From positions 517,429-581,428 of the forward strand of contig NW_019091448.1 of NCBI RefSeq assembly GCF_001949145.1: a DNA stretch of 64,000 bases, in the 5' to 3' direction. The position numbers and the translations under genes are program-made. The notes beneath the pieces are model-generated. The model had not been told where the DNA came from. It searched no databases and saw only the letters and a program-made list of their open reading frames with translations. Source of the DNA: Acanthaster planci (taxonomy: Eukaryota > Echinodermata > Asteroidea > Valvatida > Acanthasteridae). Numbering within the stretch: the first letter of the stretch is position 1; the number at the start of each line of letters is the position of its first letter. Of this stretch, positions 1 to 10,979 are shown piece after piece.

Positions 1-800
1 ATTTCCGTTGTTGGAAATCAATAGATTGCATCGACTTCTGAAATTTGGCTTGGGTATAGCTTCGAGTTAAAAGTTTTTCTTTGAAACTTTGTACCTTTTG
101 TAGAAAGTCATCCTCATTGTTTGTATTTCTGGCAAATCTCAGGATTTCACCTTTGATAAAACTGTGGAATACGTGTTGTGGATGGGATGAAGTCCTTTCT
201 AAAAGTATTGGAATGTTTCCGTTGGTTTTGTGAATACTTTAGTATCCAGGGTACCAGTTTCGCGGAAGCGCGGACCTTTGAATATGGTAAGGTGCAGGTA
301 GGTGATGGAAGTTTCAGATGCCTCAAAAGTGAATTTGAGGGTGGGATGCAATTGGTTCAGATGGTGAACAAATTGGGTGAAGGAATCAAGATTTGTTTGT
401 CTATGTGTTTGCTTTTCAGCATGTTGGTTAAGACCTTGTGAACTTTGAGGGAGGTTTCATGGCTTAAATCCTTGTCTACTCTTTTGTAGTGGTGGGAGTC
501 AAGATGTTTGAAACCGACTTTTATGTAGTCCTCTCGGTTCGTGATGCAAATGCCACGGCCTTTGTCATAGGGTTTGATGACAACAGATGGGTTTTCTTTG
601 AGTTTGGGAATAGCTGCCAATTTGGCTTTGGACATGTTGGTTCGAGTGTTTCTCATACGGATGTGAGCTAGTTTCATCTTGGTGGCTTCCAAATAGTTCT
701 CAAGAGTTGAGTTTTGAGTGAATTTGGGGTGCCATGTAGATGAAGGTTTGAAAGGCTGGTCTTTCAGAACTTTGTTATGCATCAGCAATGCAATTCTCAT
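1..800 (-). mobile_element. Penelope-like retroelement fragment (reverse transcriptase remnant)
   Basis: On the minus strand an open frame at 357-800 carries the N-terminal reverse-transcriptase signature of Penelope-like elements, including VVIKPYDKG and a following REDYI. Below it, at about 1-356, another reading resumes with HPTLKFTFEAS, an ITYLHLTIFKG block and a KPTETFQYF block. These correspond to the late RT/thumb part of the same family. The catalytic palm that should lie between them is not seen, so the copy looks internally deleted. The lower part also has at least one stop. I see no GIY-YIG endonuclease, which would lie further along the minus strand, outside the window. It is a dead copy. 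The family call is by motif resemblance, and a DIRS-like element is a less likely alternative. Confidence 0.7.
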
Positions 801-2017
801 TTGTCTTTGATATTTATTAATATCATGGAGAAGAGAGAGACGGTTGGGTTTAGCTGGGGTGGGAACAAAATTTAAACCTTTTTTTTTTTATACACACAAT
901 AATACTAAATTAGTTTTACCAATATTAAAAAAAATATTTTTTCCCCAAATTCCACAGAAAGTGAACATCCACCAAGCTTTAAACATTTTAACTTTCATAA
1001 CTCTCAACTTTGAGTGCCCGCTGCAGATCCCAGAACCTATTTTTACGGGCAGCAATCACCAATTCCATTTCTGTTTTTTTTTTATTTAATGGTGAATGGG
1101 CCAGCCGTATGTGCTTGGCAAACTTAGGGGGGGCAAGTTGGCCAGGGGGCAGGTTGGCCAGGGGACGAGTCGGTCATGGGGCGAGTTGGTAAGGGGCGAG
1201 TCGGCCAGGGGCGAGTTGACCTACAATCTTCTGTAGAAACTTCATTGCACAGAATTGCTTGATATCAATAGAGGGCTCACATCATTGGGAGTGAGCATCT
1301 CATAGTGGGAAAAAATCACATTGCCAGATTGTTCCATTGCATTAACAAGCAGAGCAGTAAATCATCATGCCTTTTACAATCATGCTTTTTACAATCAAAT
1401 CTGATAACCCCCATGTTTAAGAGCACGAGATGCTGTGATCATTCAAAATTTCTTTCTTCAACTTGCGTTGATCTTAATGGCTAGATGTATTAGTATCTCA
1501 TTGTTACTGATGTACCAGGGGCAGACCTATGAAATGAATGTAGACCTTTTGGGAATTAAACATTGGGGCGCCTGTCATTGTGTATTGTTCCTATTGAAGA
1601 ACCTTGCAGTACTTTACCTTGCAGTCATGCAGTGCTTTAGAGTATTGCTGCTCTCATGGAATTTTCCATTAATCACTTGCAACGGAGCGAAGATGATGCA
1701 GAAGCTGATCAATGCCTAGTTTCAGTTGCCTTTGGATGATGTTTTTATGTATTGTAGCGAGGATAAAGACAGTGGACTTGACTTTCAACACAAAGTAAAT
1801 GTATATTTCTACTGTCCAAACCACTAACGCAACACTTCAGATTATCTACATTTCAAAGAGGAGTTCATGTGGGCTGTACAAGTAATCAGTTTAAATGGAA
1901 TTAGGAAAGTGCTCTTTGAGTGAGTGTGCTGTCGCGTTGAGAGTAATGGACACTCTCAAAAGATTCTAACATTTTGGAAACTCTTATTATTGACCGATTT
2001 CCTCTTGGTCTGGACAG
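801..2017. other. Non-coding stretch upstream of the first recognised exon
   Basis: Apart from a G-rich short tandem repeat near 1127-1221 I see no supported gene here. Short open frames at 844-1089 and 1435-1719 look like chance frames in AT-rich DNA. The stretch is probably intron of the coiled-coil gene that follows. Confidence 0.4.
1127..1221. repeat. G-rich 16-17 bp tandem repeat, about six copies
   Basis: The unit is close to GGGGCGAGTTGGCCA and repeats with small changes (CAAG/GAGT, TTGG/TCGG). G-runs of 3-7 occur in each unit. It looks like a small decayed minisatellite in an intron. Confidence 0.75.
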
Positions 2018-2098
2018 ATTGAGGAAATAGAACGATACCTTGACAGGAGACAGGAGCTGTGTAACAGCAAGGAAGAGGATCTTAGACTACTAGACGAT
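2018..2098 (+). CDS. Exon of CaaX coiled-coil gene (27 codons)
   Basis: The acceptor ends TGGACAG and the donor reads GTGAGT. It is phase 0 at both ends. The translation begins IEEIERYLDRR and is strongly charged, as in a coiled coil. Confidence 0.75.
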
Positions 2099-5000
2099 GT
2101 GAGTAGATTGGCAAAATTACATGCAGAGGTGCAGTAAAAAAAAAAATCATGTTTAAGGTTCATGCCTGCTCCTCTTTGGAGGCCACTTGGATTCAGTTTT
2201 AATTTGACTCCAGGGAAAATGAGATGCAAAGAGTTAAAATGTTGTCCGGTCCACCAGAAATAATAAAATACTCGTGAATTTGAAAAGAGGTGTGTTTGTT
2301 TTGGAATTCTGATGAAACCATGCTATAAACTTAATCGACCTCACAAACCACTTCCAGTATCTTCAGTTCTCTTGTTCAAAATGTCTCTCAGTCGCATTTT
2401 TGAACAGTGAAAACGCTAATATTTGCTGTCAATTTCCAAAGAAATGGCTGCCGTCTTAAAAAAAAACAAGCCCCACTTCCTCCATTTTTCCAAAAACCCT
2501 GATGCTGATGCTTTTTTTATTTACCGTGGCCTAAGCAAGAAATAGACTAATCTCGGGTGATTCTATTCTGTGGCGGCACCACACTAATGCACACATTTCT
2601 GAAACTTGAGGCACACGTGCATTTAGGGTAGTTGCAACTCCCTGCTAGTGAGAGGCATTAATTCACATGTACAGCCTTAATGAAAAGCAACCGTGGTACA
2701 TGTATAGTACACAGTAGTCATTTGCAAGAGTTCAACACCACCTGGAAGTTTATTGGTATTTCTGTGACTGGGCCTGCATTACATTGTCTCATTGAATGAT
2801 TACATAAACATGTTTTTACAGTGGTGCATAACATCGATTTAGTACTACATATCCATTTGAATGAAATTTTTTGCGAAGGCAGGTCTTGTACATGTATGAC
2901 TTTCTGTCTGTAAGGCAGCATGGGTAAAAAAAGCCAGTCTAAGTAATCAGAACTAAAGGAGGGCACACTAAATATTAGACTGTTAGCATTTCAAATCATG
3001 GAAATAGTCAAATAGCTGTTTAATCAAGATACTAAGGTTACACATTGAAAAGAAACATAAGTTGCCATGATTGGTTGGTTTAAGTTTGGTTTTTCTTCAG
3101 GTTAAAGCATTTTGTATGGGTGGTCCTAAACTTTTGCAAATGACTGTAATGATTTCTAATACCAGCTGTTGGGCAGAAGCATCCCTCTCATTGGTTGAAA
3201 AGAGCCATGTAGGTGGGCAGTGTTCAACAGGTTGCATCCAAATCTGTTGCCTAGAGCGAGATCAAGGTCTTCACTCCATTGGAAATATGCATGCTGACAT
3301 TGTAATAGACAGACATCCCCAGAGAAGCTTGTTTTGGACACTGCTTCATAATAACCAGTCCTCACGCCAGTCTGTGCTCATGCTCTGGTGTTACATGTAC
3401 GTAAAATCATATTGAAATCAGAGGATTTGGGACTGTTAGGGCCATATAAAGGAGAACTGCATGTACATGTACATTCATTGACCAGCAAAAGGTGCCTCTG
3501 TTACTTGGAAAATTGCGCCCTCTCTTGGTCCCACTCTGGACAGATACATGTACATGTATAATATGTACCACACAATATATTTACTATAGTAAATGTATAT
3601 TGGGATGAGGTTTCCACTGGGTGCAACTTTCTTTTGATGTGCTAAATTCCCTGATTGCACTGCTCTGGGCTGTTGTCAGTTGGGGTGTAATATTAGAAAT
3701 GTTCAGTCATCCAGTAACTCACTCCTTTGTCCCACTCTCGATCTGTTTCCTTAACAAGTAATCCCAACCAGTACAGTGTTGTGATGGTAATTTTAACTCC
3801 ACGATGGTCACACACTCTAATGCATGTATGTGAAGTTCTTAAATGCTATCAATCCTCTTTTCAAACTTTAATTAACAGAAACTTGAAAAACTTTTTTATT
3901 GAAGTATATAATGGGTAAACGCTCGGTCATTGTCCCAAATTAATTCTATAAAGCATTTGAATATGAATAGAACGCCTAAATAATGTGATGTTATATTATT
4001 GTTGATCTGTTATGAATGTGTATGTAAAGCGAACAAGAAAAATTTCCAAGTTTTTCAGTACAATTAAGAATATAATTAAATTGAATGTGTTTTTAATTTG
4101 GTTTCAGCAACTTGATACACTTCATCAGGAACTGGAGTGGGACAAAGAGCGGCTAGAGAGGGCAGGCTTTGACGTGAACAATTTGGGACCAAGGTGAGCT
4201 CGATAAACGCTGAAAACTTCTGTAATAAGCACAAAGTCTTCTGTGTTGAATTGTTCTTTAAATGTTAATCTTAATCTTGTCAAGAAAAATTGCTGTTATA
4301 GCGAATTATTACTTATGTTTTGGTTGGTACAGTTAGTCAATCTTGTTGCATGTTTTGTCCATAAATCCACCCCAATCACCTTTCCTTTCTTATTTATGGT
4401 TGTGGAAGATTGCTTCAAAAAAGGGAAGATAAGGGGGAGATATTATACAGAATCAACGAATCACGAAGAGCGATTGGGTAATCGTGCAGATTGGCTGATC
4501 ATGTCCAACCAAAATACTCTTAACGTGGAAGACGGAGAATACTTTTTAACATACTGTGTTATGTGCAGTATTTACACATTCACCTTGATTTTGCCCCTTG
4601 GCTTTTCCCTAGGAAACCCTCCTGAATCCTTCAAAATCCATCACTTTAAAAGAACCAGCTGGTTGACTTAATCCGTGTGTAAAAAGAAATTGTGGCTGAG
4701 CTGTCTTCCTAAATGCTGTAAAATCATGCCCACTGCCCTGATGGATTTTGAAGGATCTTGGATGGTCATGGTTCATCAATCAAACCTGTGGGTAATAACA
4801 AGGGAGGGGGATCGTAAAATCTTAGACATTTCTGGGGAGTACGTAATTGTTATGCAGTCAAACCCAAGCCTGATAAGAGCTCTAACAAGGAGCAAGGAAT
4901 TCAAATACCAGGTTCCAAGTCTTGGTACCAGTATAAACATTGTTTGTTTATTTTCTATTCTTGACGACAGAGGGTCCCAAGGACCTGTTTTTACCCCCTT

Positions 5001-6691
5001 CTCGATGGGAATTTCTTTCCGAAAGCCGACTCCAAGAATTCCAGCCTCGCTTGAACACAAAGGCCACCTGCCAAACCGCCAATTCTCGGTTTGTGGCCCA
5101 GCGTGCTCTGCACGCTTTGAATTACATGGTGAAAAGGCTGATTGTTCGTTGGCATGCGGCTCTACTCACGCTTCCACATTCCCGTTGCCTCTTTTCAAAG
5201 TGGGGACTATTGTGAAGCTGGTGATTATGATGCAGATTCGGTCTTTTCATTTCTGGGCTACACACAAGGATCAATTACCATATATGCAAGAGCCAGGGTC
5301 TGCCTTCTTTCACCGTGTTTGCTCGAGCATGGGCTGAGAATAATAGCTGAAAAGCGGGCTGAGGATCTCAATTTTTACGGCGTGTCTTAACGCGTCCCGG
5401 CATCAAGGGGTCAAAGAGTTTTGATTGAAAGCTTTTGAGAAGTAGTGACCATCTCCCAATCCATATTGGCAGCGGAGTTGGAGGCCCGTAGGTCACAGTT
5501 TTTAAGTAAACTTGTTCAACTCCTGGCAAGTGCCGTTGGTTAATTATTTGTATTGTGTATTGCATTGTCTTTGTGTTATGCCAAATAAATACATAATGAT
5601 TATAATTATCTCTACCTAAATTCCATCTTAAATGGTATGTTTCAGGAACCGAGCGTCTGGCTTCAGGAGTCAGGCGAAGGGCACAGACAGCGACGCCGAC
5701 GACTACATCCTGAAGGCCAACCTACGCAAATGCCAGAGTGACCTCAAGACAGCTGAGCAGACCTTGCAGGAACGTGACCTGCAGCTAGCCCGGGCCAAGG
5801 AAGAGGTACATGAAATAATACTGGTTTTTTGAATTGGCACCCTGCTTGTGAGGGCATGGTACAAAGCAAGCACCCACTTAGTGTCAGCACTTTGCCATCT
5901 AATCAAAGTGAATGTGAGAACAAATTTTACCTTTTCAAGGCATTCACAGTGAATGTATTTGGCTTTCTGTTGTGCCAAGTATGACCTAGCCTTAGCTGTG
6001 TGAGCTTTAAAGGGGGCTTGCTTATCACTGGTTATTGAATAAAGTTCCTCAATCAATATGGATATACGTCTCGTTCAAAGATGTTTCCCCGAGTGTCTGA
6101 AAGATTTAGTTAGAGGGGAGGGTACCAAAGCACCAGTTTGCAGGCTAGTTTTATGCAGCAATTGTCAATGAAATTTCTGTGACTGCTTTTTCCCACCAGA
6201 TTTTGTCACTGCAGACAGACAAGAAGAAAGACAAGGAGAAGATCAAACAGTTGGAGACGCAGCTGTCTGTGGCACTCAGCCAACTAAAGAACCAATCCAA
6301 TTTGGGACAGGCATCGTTGGCATCTAGCGCGACGCTCAACCGACAGTCGTCCATACGCTCCCACGTATCCCTGGACCGCTTCAAATCACCGACGGACCTA
6401 AGCATCAACCAGCAGGCCCAGCTCAATCGGTCGATGTCGGGGAAAGAGAAAAGTGGCGGCGGCGGCAAGTCCCCGGCTGGCAAGAAGTATCCGAGCTCCA
6501 CTGCAGACACATCTCCGGCCAATACCGCATCCAGTGGCGGCGGCAGCAGGAGGCGTAGGCATTCGTCCGTTGATGGGGCTGCCAGGGAGGGCGATGCCAC
6601 ACTTGACCTCCTGGGAAGGCCCAGAAGTTGGACTGCAGACTCGGCCAAGTCTCAGCCTCGGACAATCAGTTCAGCATGCGCCATCATGTGA
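2018..6691 (+). CDS. Coiled-coil protein with C-terminal CaaX box (last four exons, partial)
   Basis: Four exons join in frame: 2018-2098, 4108-4193, 5646-5805 and 6200-6691. Each is flanked by AG and GT, and the phases are 0, 2 and 0. The 272 residues begin with a highly charged heptad-like region (many E, K, L, Q), pass through a break and a second helical stretch, then become Ser/Gly/Arg-rich from about residue 150. The protein ends Cys-Ala-Ile-Met. That is a CaaX box with X = Met, the class normally farnesylated and the same tail as lamin B1, but no lamin tail domain is present. The start lies upstream of the window or in unrecognised exons. I do not recognise the family. The gene converges with KNTC1, whose stop is about 4.1 kb away. 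A prenylated coiled-coil protein would be expected at a membrane, the nuclear envelope or the kinetochore, but this is inference. Confidence 0.75.
4108..4193 (+). CDS. Exon of CaaX coiled-coil gene
   Basis: The acceptor is TTGGTTTCAG and the donor GTGAGC. It enters in phase 0 and leaves in phase 2. It encodes LDTLHQELEWDKERLERAGF and a short following segment. Confidence 0.8.
4626..4756. repeat. 18-bp perfect inverted repeat around a 95-base loop
   Basis: ATCCTTCAAAATCCATCA at 4626-4643 is exactly complementary to 4739-4756. It lies in the intron between exons two and three of the coiled-coil gene. Confidence 0.7.
5646..5805 (+). CDS. Exon of CaaX coiled-coil gene
   Basis: The acceptor is ATGTTTCAG and the donor GTACAT. 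The first base completes an Arg codon carried from the previous exon. It encodes an acidic Ser/Asp patch (TDSDADDY) and then a Leu/Gln/Glu-rich helix. Confidence 0.8.
6200..6691 (+). CDS. Terminal exon of CaaX coiled-coil gene
   Basis: The acceptor is TCCCACCAG, followed by 163 codons and a TGA at 6689-6691. A Lys/Leu/Gln-rich helix (about 40 residues) is followed by Ser/Gly-rich sequence with GGGG and SRRRRHSS, possible basophilic-kinase sites. The protein ends in CAIM, a CaaX box. GC content is clearly above the surrounding DNA. Confidence 0.85.
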   Translation: MLSLQTDKKKDKEKIKQLETQLSVALSQLKNQSNLGQASLASSATLNRQSSIRSHVSLDRFKSPTDLSINQQAQLNRSMSGKEKSGGGGKSPAGKKYPSSTADTSPANTASSGGGSRRRRHSSVDGAAREGDATLDLLGRPRSWTADSAKSQPRTISSACAIM

Positions 6692-7329
6692 ATTGCCGTT
6701 AGTCGGTGGGAAGCATCCTGAAGCGTTGGACCATGCACATCGGGAATGCAAGTGCAAATTTCTGATGTCATTTTAGTCATTAAGACATCAATATGTTGTA
6801 CTTACGAGTACATGTATTTCTGAACCCAAAGTCTGGAGCCCTTCATCGACTATTCAAAGGAAAAGTCGTCTTGTTTCTACTACATGTTTTACTGGGCCGT
6901 AACTTTACAAACACGCATAGTAAAGACAAGGTACACTACACAATGTAAAGAGTTCTATGCATGGTTTAACTACAGTTAAAGAGATCTCTCTCCAAGCATG
7001 GTTCACTGCATTTACACCAATGTAAATATCAAATATTTATTAGTGCCATGCAGTATCATTTTCTGAGTAAAACAAATCATACCTTGTAAATGATGAATGG
7101 AGGTGCCTCTAAAATGCCAAAGCACAAGCCAGTTTCTTGGGGAGCCAAACGCAGCTTGCATGATGCATTCTCAAGGAAGGGAGGTCTTTGTTGTCCCTCT
7201 GGGGCTTACAAAATAAGACCCATTGCATCTCCATTGTTGCCGAGTTCAAGCAAGAATAGTGTGCCTCTAATGAGGATGTGCCTAGCAAACCTCTCTTCTG
7301 TCAAATTCTGCTGTCCATTCCTTGAGCAA

Positions 7330-7494
7330 TACGGGTGTTTCACAATAGTTCACCTCCAAGAGTTTGCGACGCGTTGACCAATCACAGAGCCCGTCGATCC
7401 AATGCGTGTTTGAAAAGGGTCAACAGATTTTGCGCGTTGTGATTGGCCGACGCATTGCAGACTCTTGGAGGCGCACTATTGTGAATTGCCCGTA
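7330..7494. mobile_element. MITE family A, copy 1 (165 bp)
   Basis: The ends TACGGG...CCCGTA are inverted, and inverted similarity continues inward (TTCACAATAG, CTCCAAGAGT, GATTGGCC). The same sequence recurs at about 24308 and 52509. A TA target duplication is possible, but TA could also be part of the terminal repeat. Confidence 0.85.
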
Positions 7495-9619
7495 TTTTAA
7501 CCGTGAAGATAAATTCTTGTTTGAAAGACAAAACTGACTTAAGCTGTGACCTCCCGAGTAATGGTAGTTGCAGGATGAAATCCCTGTCTGTACTGGCCTA
7601 TTATCGTGGGTACTTTTGATCAGTCCCTTGTTTTGATGACATTACATGTAGTTAGAAAGTCATGGAACTAACTTGCTCCAAAGGGATATTCAGAAACAAA
7701 ACCCAAAACAGCAATGGCATTAAGCAAAATGCTACAGAAGCTACTTGTTAATATTAAAAAGATTACTATTGGGGTTCCTCTTTTTTACACAAAAGATTAA
7801 ATAGTCAGATTTTCTGATGCATTATTTTGACGGTTCTGGATCAATAAACAAACAAAACAAATTTTGTAATCTTCCAATGGCTTTCAATAATGTGATAGAA
7901 CATCACATGTAAGAGTCATACAAAATGAATGTAACTGACCTCAAATTCTAAACTAGTATCCTGGTTGATAGGGCACATATTTAAGTACTTAGGGTGTTAA
8001 ACTAAAGATCTTACTCATGTCTAAGCCATTGTTGGTGTTATTCCCAGAATCCGTTTTATAAATTGTAAACTGTCCATAAGCATGGCACCAGTTTGTTCTA
8101 CAGATGTTGTGCATTTCAACCCTCCGTTTCAACACTGGCGTTAAAAACACTGGTGCATTTTTGATGTTCCTACCAAGAGGTTGCAACAGAAAAGCCATTC
8201 TTCTCAATGCATTGTGGGAAAGTGGTTGACAAATTCTGTTTGCTGGCTATGTGTGGGGAATTCGAATCATTCCTGACGTTTGTCAGGGAAGAATATTCGT
8301 CAGTGTATTTTAAGTAGCAGTTGCAATGAATCTTTTGCATGAGATGCTCCAATCTATCAAAAGTTTCCCCAAGTTGTCAACTAGCATACTCTCAACTGCA
8401 AATCAACTGCAAGGCGGCCATAGTTTTGTCGACTGTAAACTGGAAAAATGGTCTCTGTGGCAGCCTCTTGGTGGTGCACTGTATTGTGAATCACCACTAC
8501 TGTAGAAAATGGAACAGCGCTGAGTTGGAGGGTCTTAAATTGGGTACTGACTTTGTGACACTGAAGCTTTACGATGAAGCCAAGGATTGGATGGGACATC
8601 TTGCAGTTGGTAATCAGCCCTAGGTACTCGCTTAAACACTTGGTGTGCTACTCAGCCTAGCAGCATCACCATTGCATTGAGGAAGAGGCAGCGTCGAGGT
8701 CAGGTCACTCAATCCGTGGTGATCCATGTATGCCTGTCAGTTGAAAAAAGGTACAAAATGAACAAAATCAATCTGAATGTTCAAATGTGAAGGTGATTTA
8801 ATGCCATTATGGACATGTCTACACAGAAATTTCACTGGCGTTCGAGAGGTACATATGTTGTTACCATAGAGCCCTGTTGTTACCATATGAGCCCTGACTC
8901 GTGTACAAAGTGATGCCCGCTGGGCGCATCCATGTTTGTGCACTATGGGAAAACTTGAAATTTTGTACGGCTATTTGCATATTTGCATTTGTATTCTAAA
9001 AACGATACGTCAACAAAGCCGATAGGCAAACAACCTGAACGCACAATCAGTAAAAGAGCGTTTCATTTGCTCTGCGCCAAAAAGTGCAAACGTGTGCGCT
9101 TCATTCATATAATGCGCTTCACATGGATTTTATTGTGACGCTTTATAAATCAGACTATATTATTGGTACTGAACGCTGACTAACTTAATTACGACTTAAT
9201 TTAGCTGTACTTATTCACTGAAAGACGGCCACCGAAAAACGTGCATACGAAATCAGACGACCTTACTTGAATGTTGGGGAAACCTTGGTCTTCAAATAAT
9301 CAGCTATCGATGTAAATAAATGTGCCATTGCTCTGTACGTGAGCGCCTTATTCAAAAGACGCGCCGACGTTTGTGTATGTTGTACCTGCGCGTTGTAGTT
9401 AGAGTACATTATTTGATATTCGTTCTGATTTCAAAGGTTCAACAAGCACTCACATGGATTTAAAATGTCTGCGCCCAGGACTGCATTAGATTTTCTTCGC
9501 ATGAAGAATGAGAAGTTAGCTCTGGTTTTTTTCATATACAGCTCTACGGTTGTTACCCACATACACAGTGGGCAGGGCTTCATACATGCAGTCTCTCGGC
9601 TCCAACAAGAAATACCTCC

Positions 9620-10336
9620 TCACTTGCAAAGAAAAGGGTGCTGGGTCAGAAATATCCACCTGGGTTGGAGCATACGTACGGCATGCAGGCAAAGACCGTG
9701 CACTTCAACAGAAATGGATCGTAGTTCTCGCGATGATCCGCGCCAAACGCGCATGAACCTGTGTGCGCACGCAGCGGCTTCCCACCGACGTGACAGCGTG
9801 ACAGCATGCCCGCGCATCAGGTCTTCACAGTGAGCCTCGTCGTCAACGGCAGCAGTATTTGCATGACTCGAGTCACAGGTCGGTAGAACACAGAATCCTA
9901 CCTTGAGTTGCAGCACGTCATTTGGAGTGCCGGAGTCCGAGACCAGAGCACTTGGTGAGCCAGGATTATTGCTGTAATAGACTCTGATCAAGCTGACTGC
10001 GTCATCATACCTAAGGACGTCAAGAAATGTTGGCCTCCATGAAAGATTTGTCATCCTTGAATTTGAAGATAGTTGTTGGATGTAAATCCAGAAGTAATTG
10101 TTGACTTGCTGTAAACCTGATCCCTTTCTTTGGGGGGGTTGCCGCCGCCTTAAACGCAGAAACTTTCTTTCTTGGAATGCTAAAGCTTTAGATAATGAAT
10201 CATGAATCTGAGTTACTTGTACAACGAGGTGCGCAGGATTGTGCAAAAGTCTTTTGACCCGATTCTGAAATCTGAGTCCTTTTGGAAAACATGTATTTGT
10301 ATATTCCTTGTGCATGCCCATGTCGTATGTAACCAA
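9620..10336 (-). other. Open frame of 238 codons, unrecognised
   Basis: This is one of the longest uninterrupted frames in the window. The translation is Arg/His/Cys-rich with no domain I recognise. A shorter plus-strand frame (9465-9833) overlaps it. The locally high CpG content lowers stop frequency, which may explain both frames. I list it as an open frame, not a proven gene. Confidence 0.2.
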
Positions 10337-10823
10337 TTAACACATGCATTTCTTCTTATAAAAGCCAGCAGCCAACACCACAATGGTATTTCAGTGTACT
10401 GTACATGGGACTCAGGAAAAAGACTCAACTGCAACAGTGTCAGGTCATTTTAGTAAAAAGCGCACCGAAAAGATGTGGTCACTGAACCCTCAAATGTCCA
10501 GCGTGCCAAAGGCTAGCCAGGCACTGTAGCGAAAATCTCTTTGTCTAGATGGTTAAAAAAGGTGACAAGGTAAAAAAATAGTCACACAAACCAAGAACAT
10601 CAGGGGCCGTCAGGCTGTGATATCTTGTAATTTAAAAAGAGTTGGACTTTTTGAAAATAATCCCATGTCTGGGACAAGTTCATCATTAAACAATACAAGC
10701 GTCAACTCGTTAAATTAAACAAATTCTCCTGAAGTTGACAGCCAACATCTGGCCTGAAATGTGACATCAGCTGAGCTTTACTTGAAGCTCTCTAAACAGT
10801 GCAACTCTTGCGACAGCTTCGTT

Positions 10824-10979
10824 CTACATGTACCTTTTAGCCAGCAGGCATTTTCGAAGCAAGCCTTGGATCTGGTCTTCGTTGACCAGGTAGTTGACCA
10901 ACTCGGGGAAGTGGGGAGTTGTCAGCAGGGCCTCATAGCTCGCTGTCTGCTCGATATAGTGGAATATGCAGTTCTTAAT
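10824..10979 (-). CDS. KNTC1: KNTC1 terminal exon
   Basis: The acceptor is TTTTTCTAAAG. It has 51 codons, starting IKNCIFHYIEQTASYEALL, then TAG at 10826-10824. This is the natural C-terminus. Confidence 0.88.
   Translation of the reverse strand: MKNCIFHYIEQTASYEALLTTPHFPELVNYLVNEDQIQGLLRKCLLAKRYM

Larger units (their letters stand above)
6692..10823. other. Intergenic region between convergent genes
   Basis: This holds the 3' UTR of the CaaX coiled-coil gene, with a possible AATAAA at 7843-7848, and presumably the 3' UTR of KNTC1. It also contains one MITE (7330-7494), a CpG-richer patch at about 9000-9850 and a 238-codon minus-strand open frame at 9620-10336. I recognise no other gene. 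Confidence 0.55.

Noticed and set aside
6151-6648. 165-codon minus frame opposite the CaaX gene exon
   Set aside because: It is the antisense shadow of the GC-rich terminal exon.
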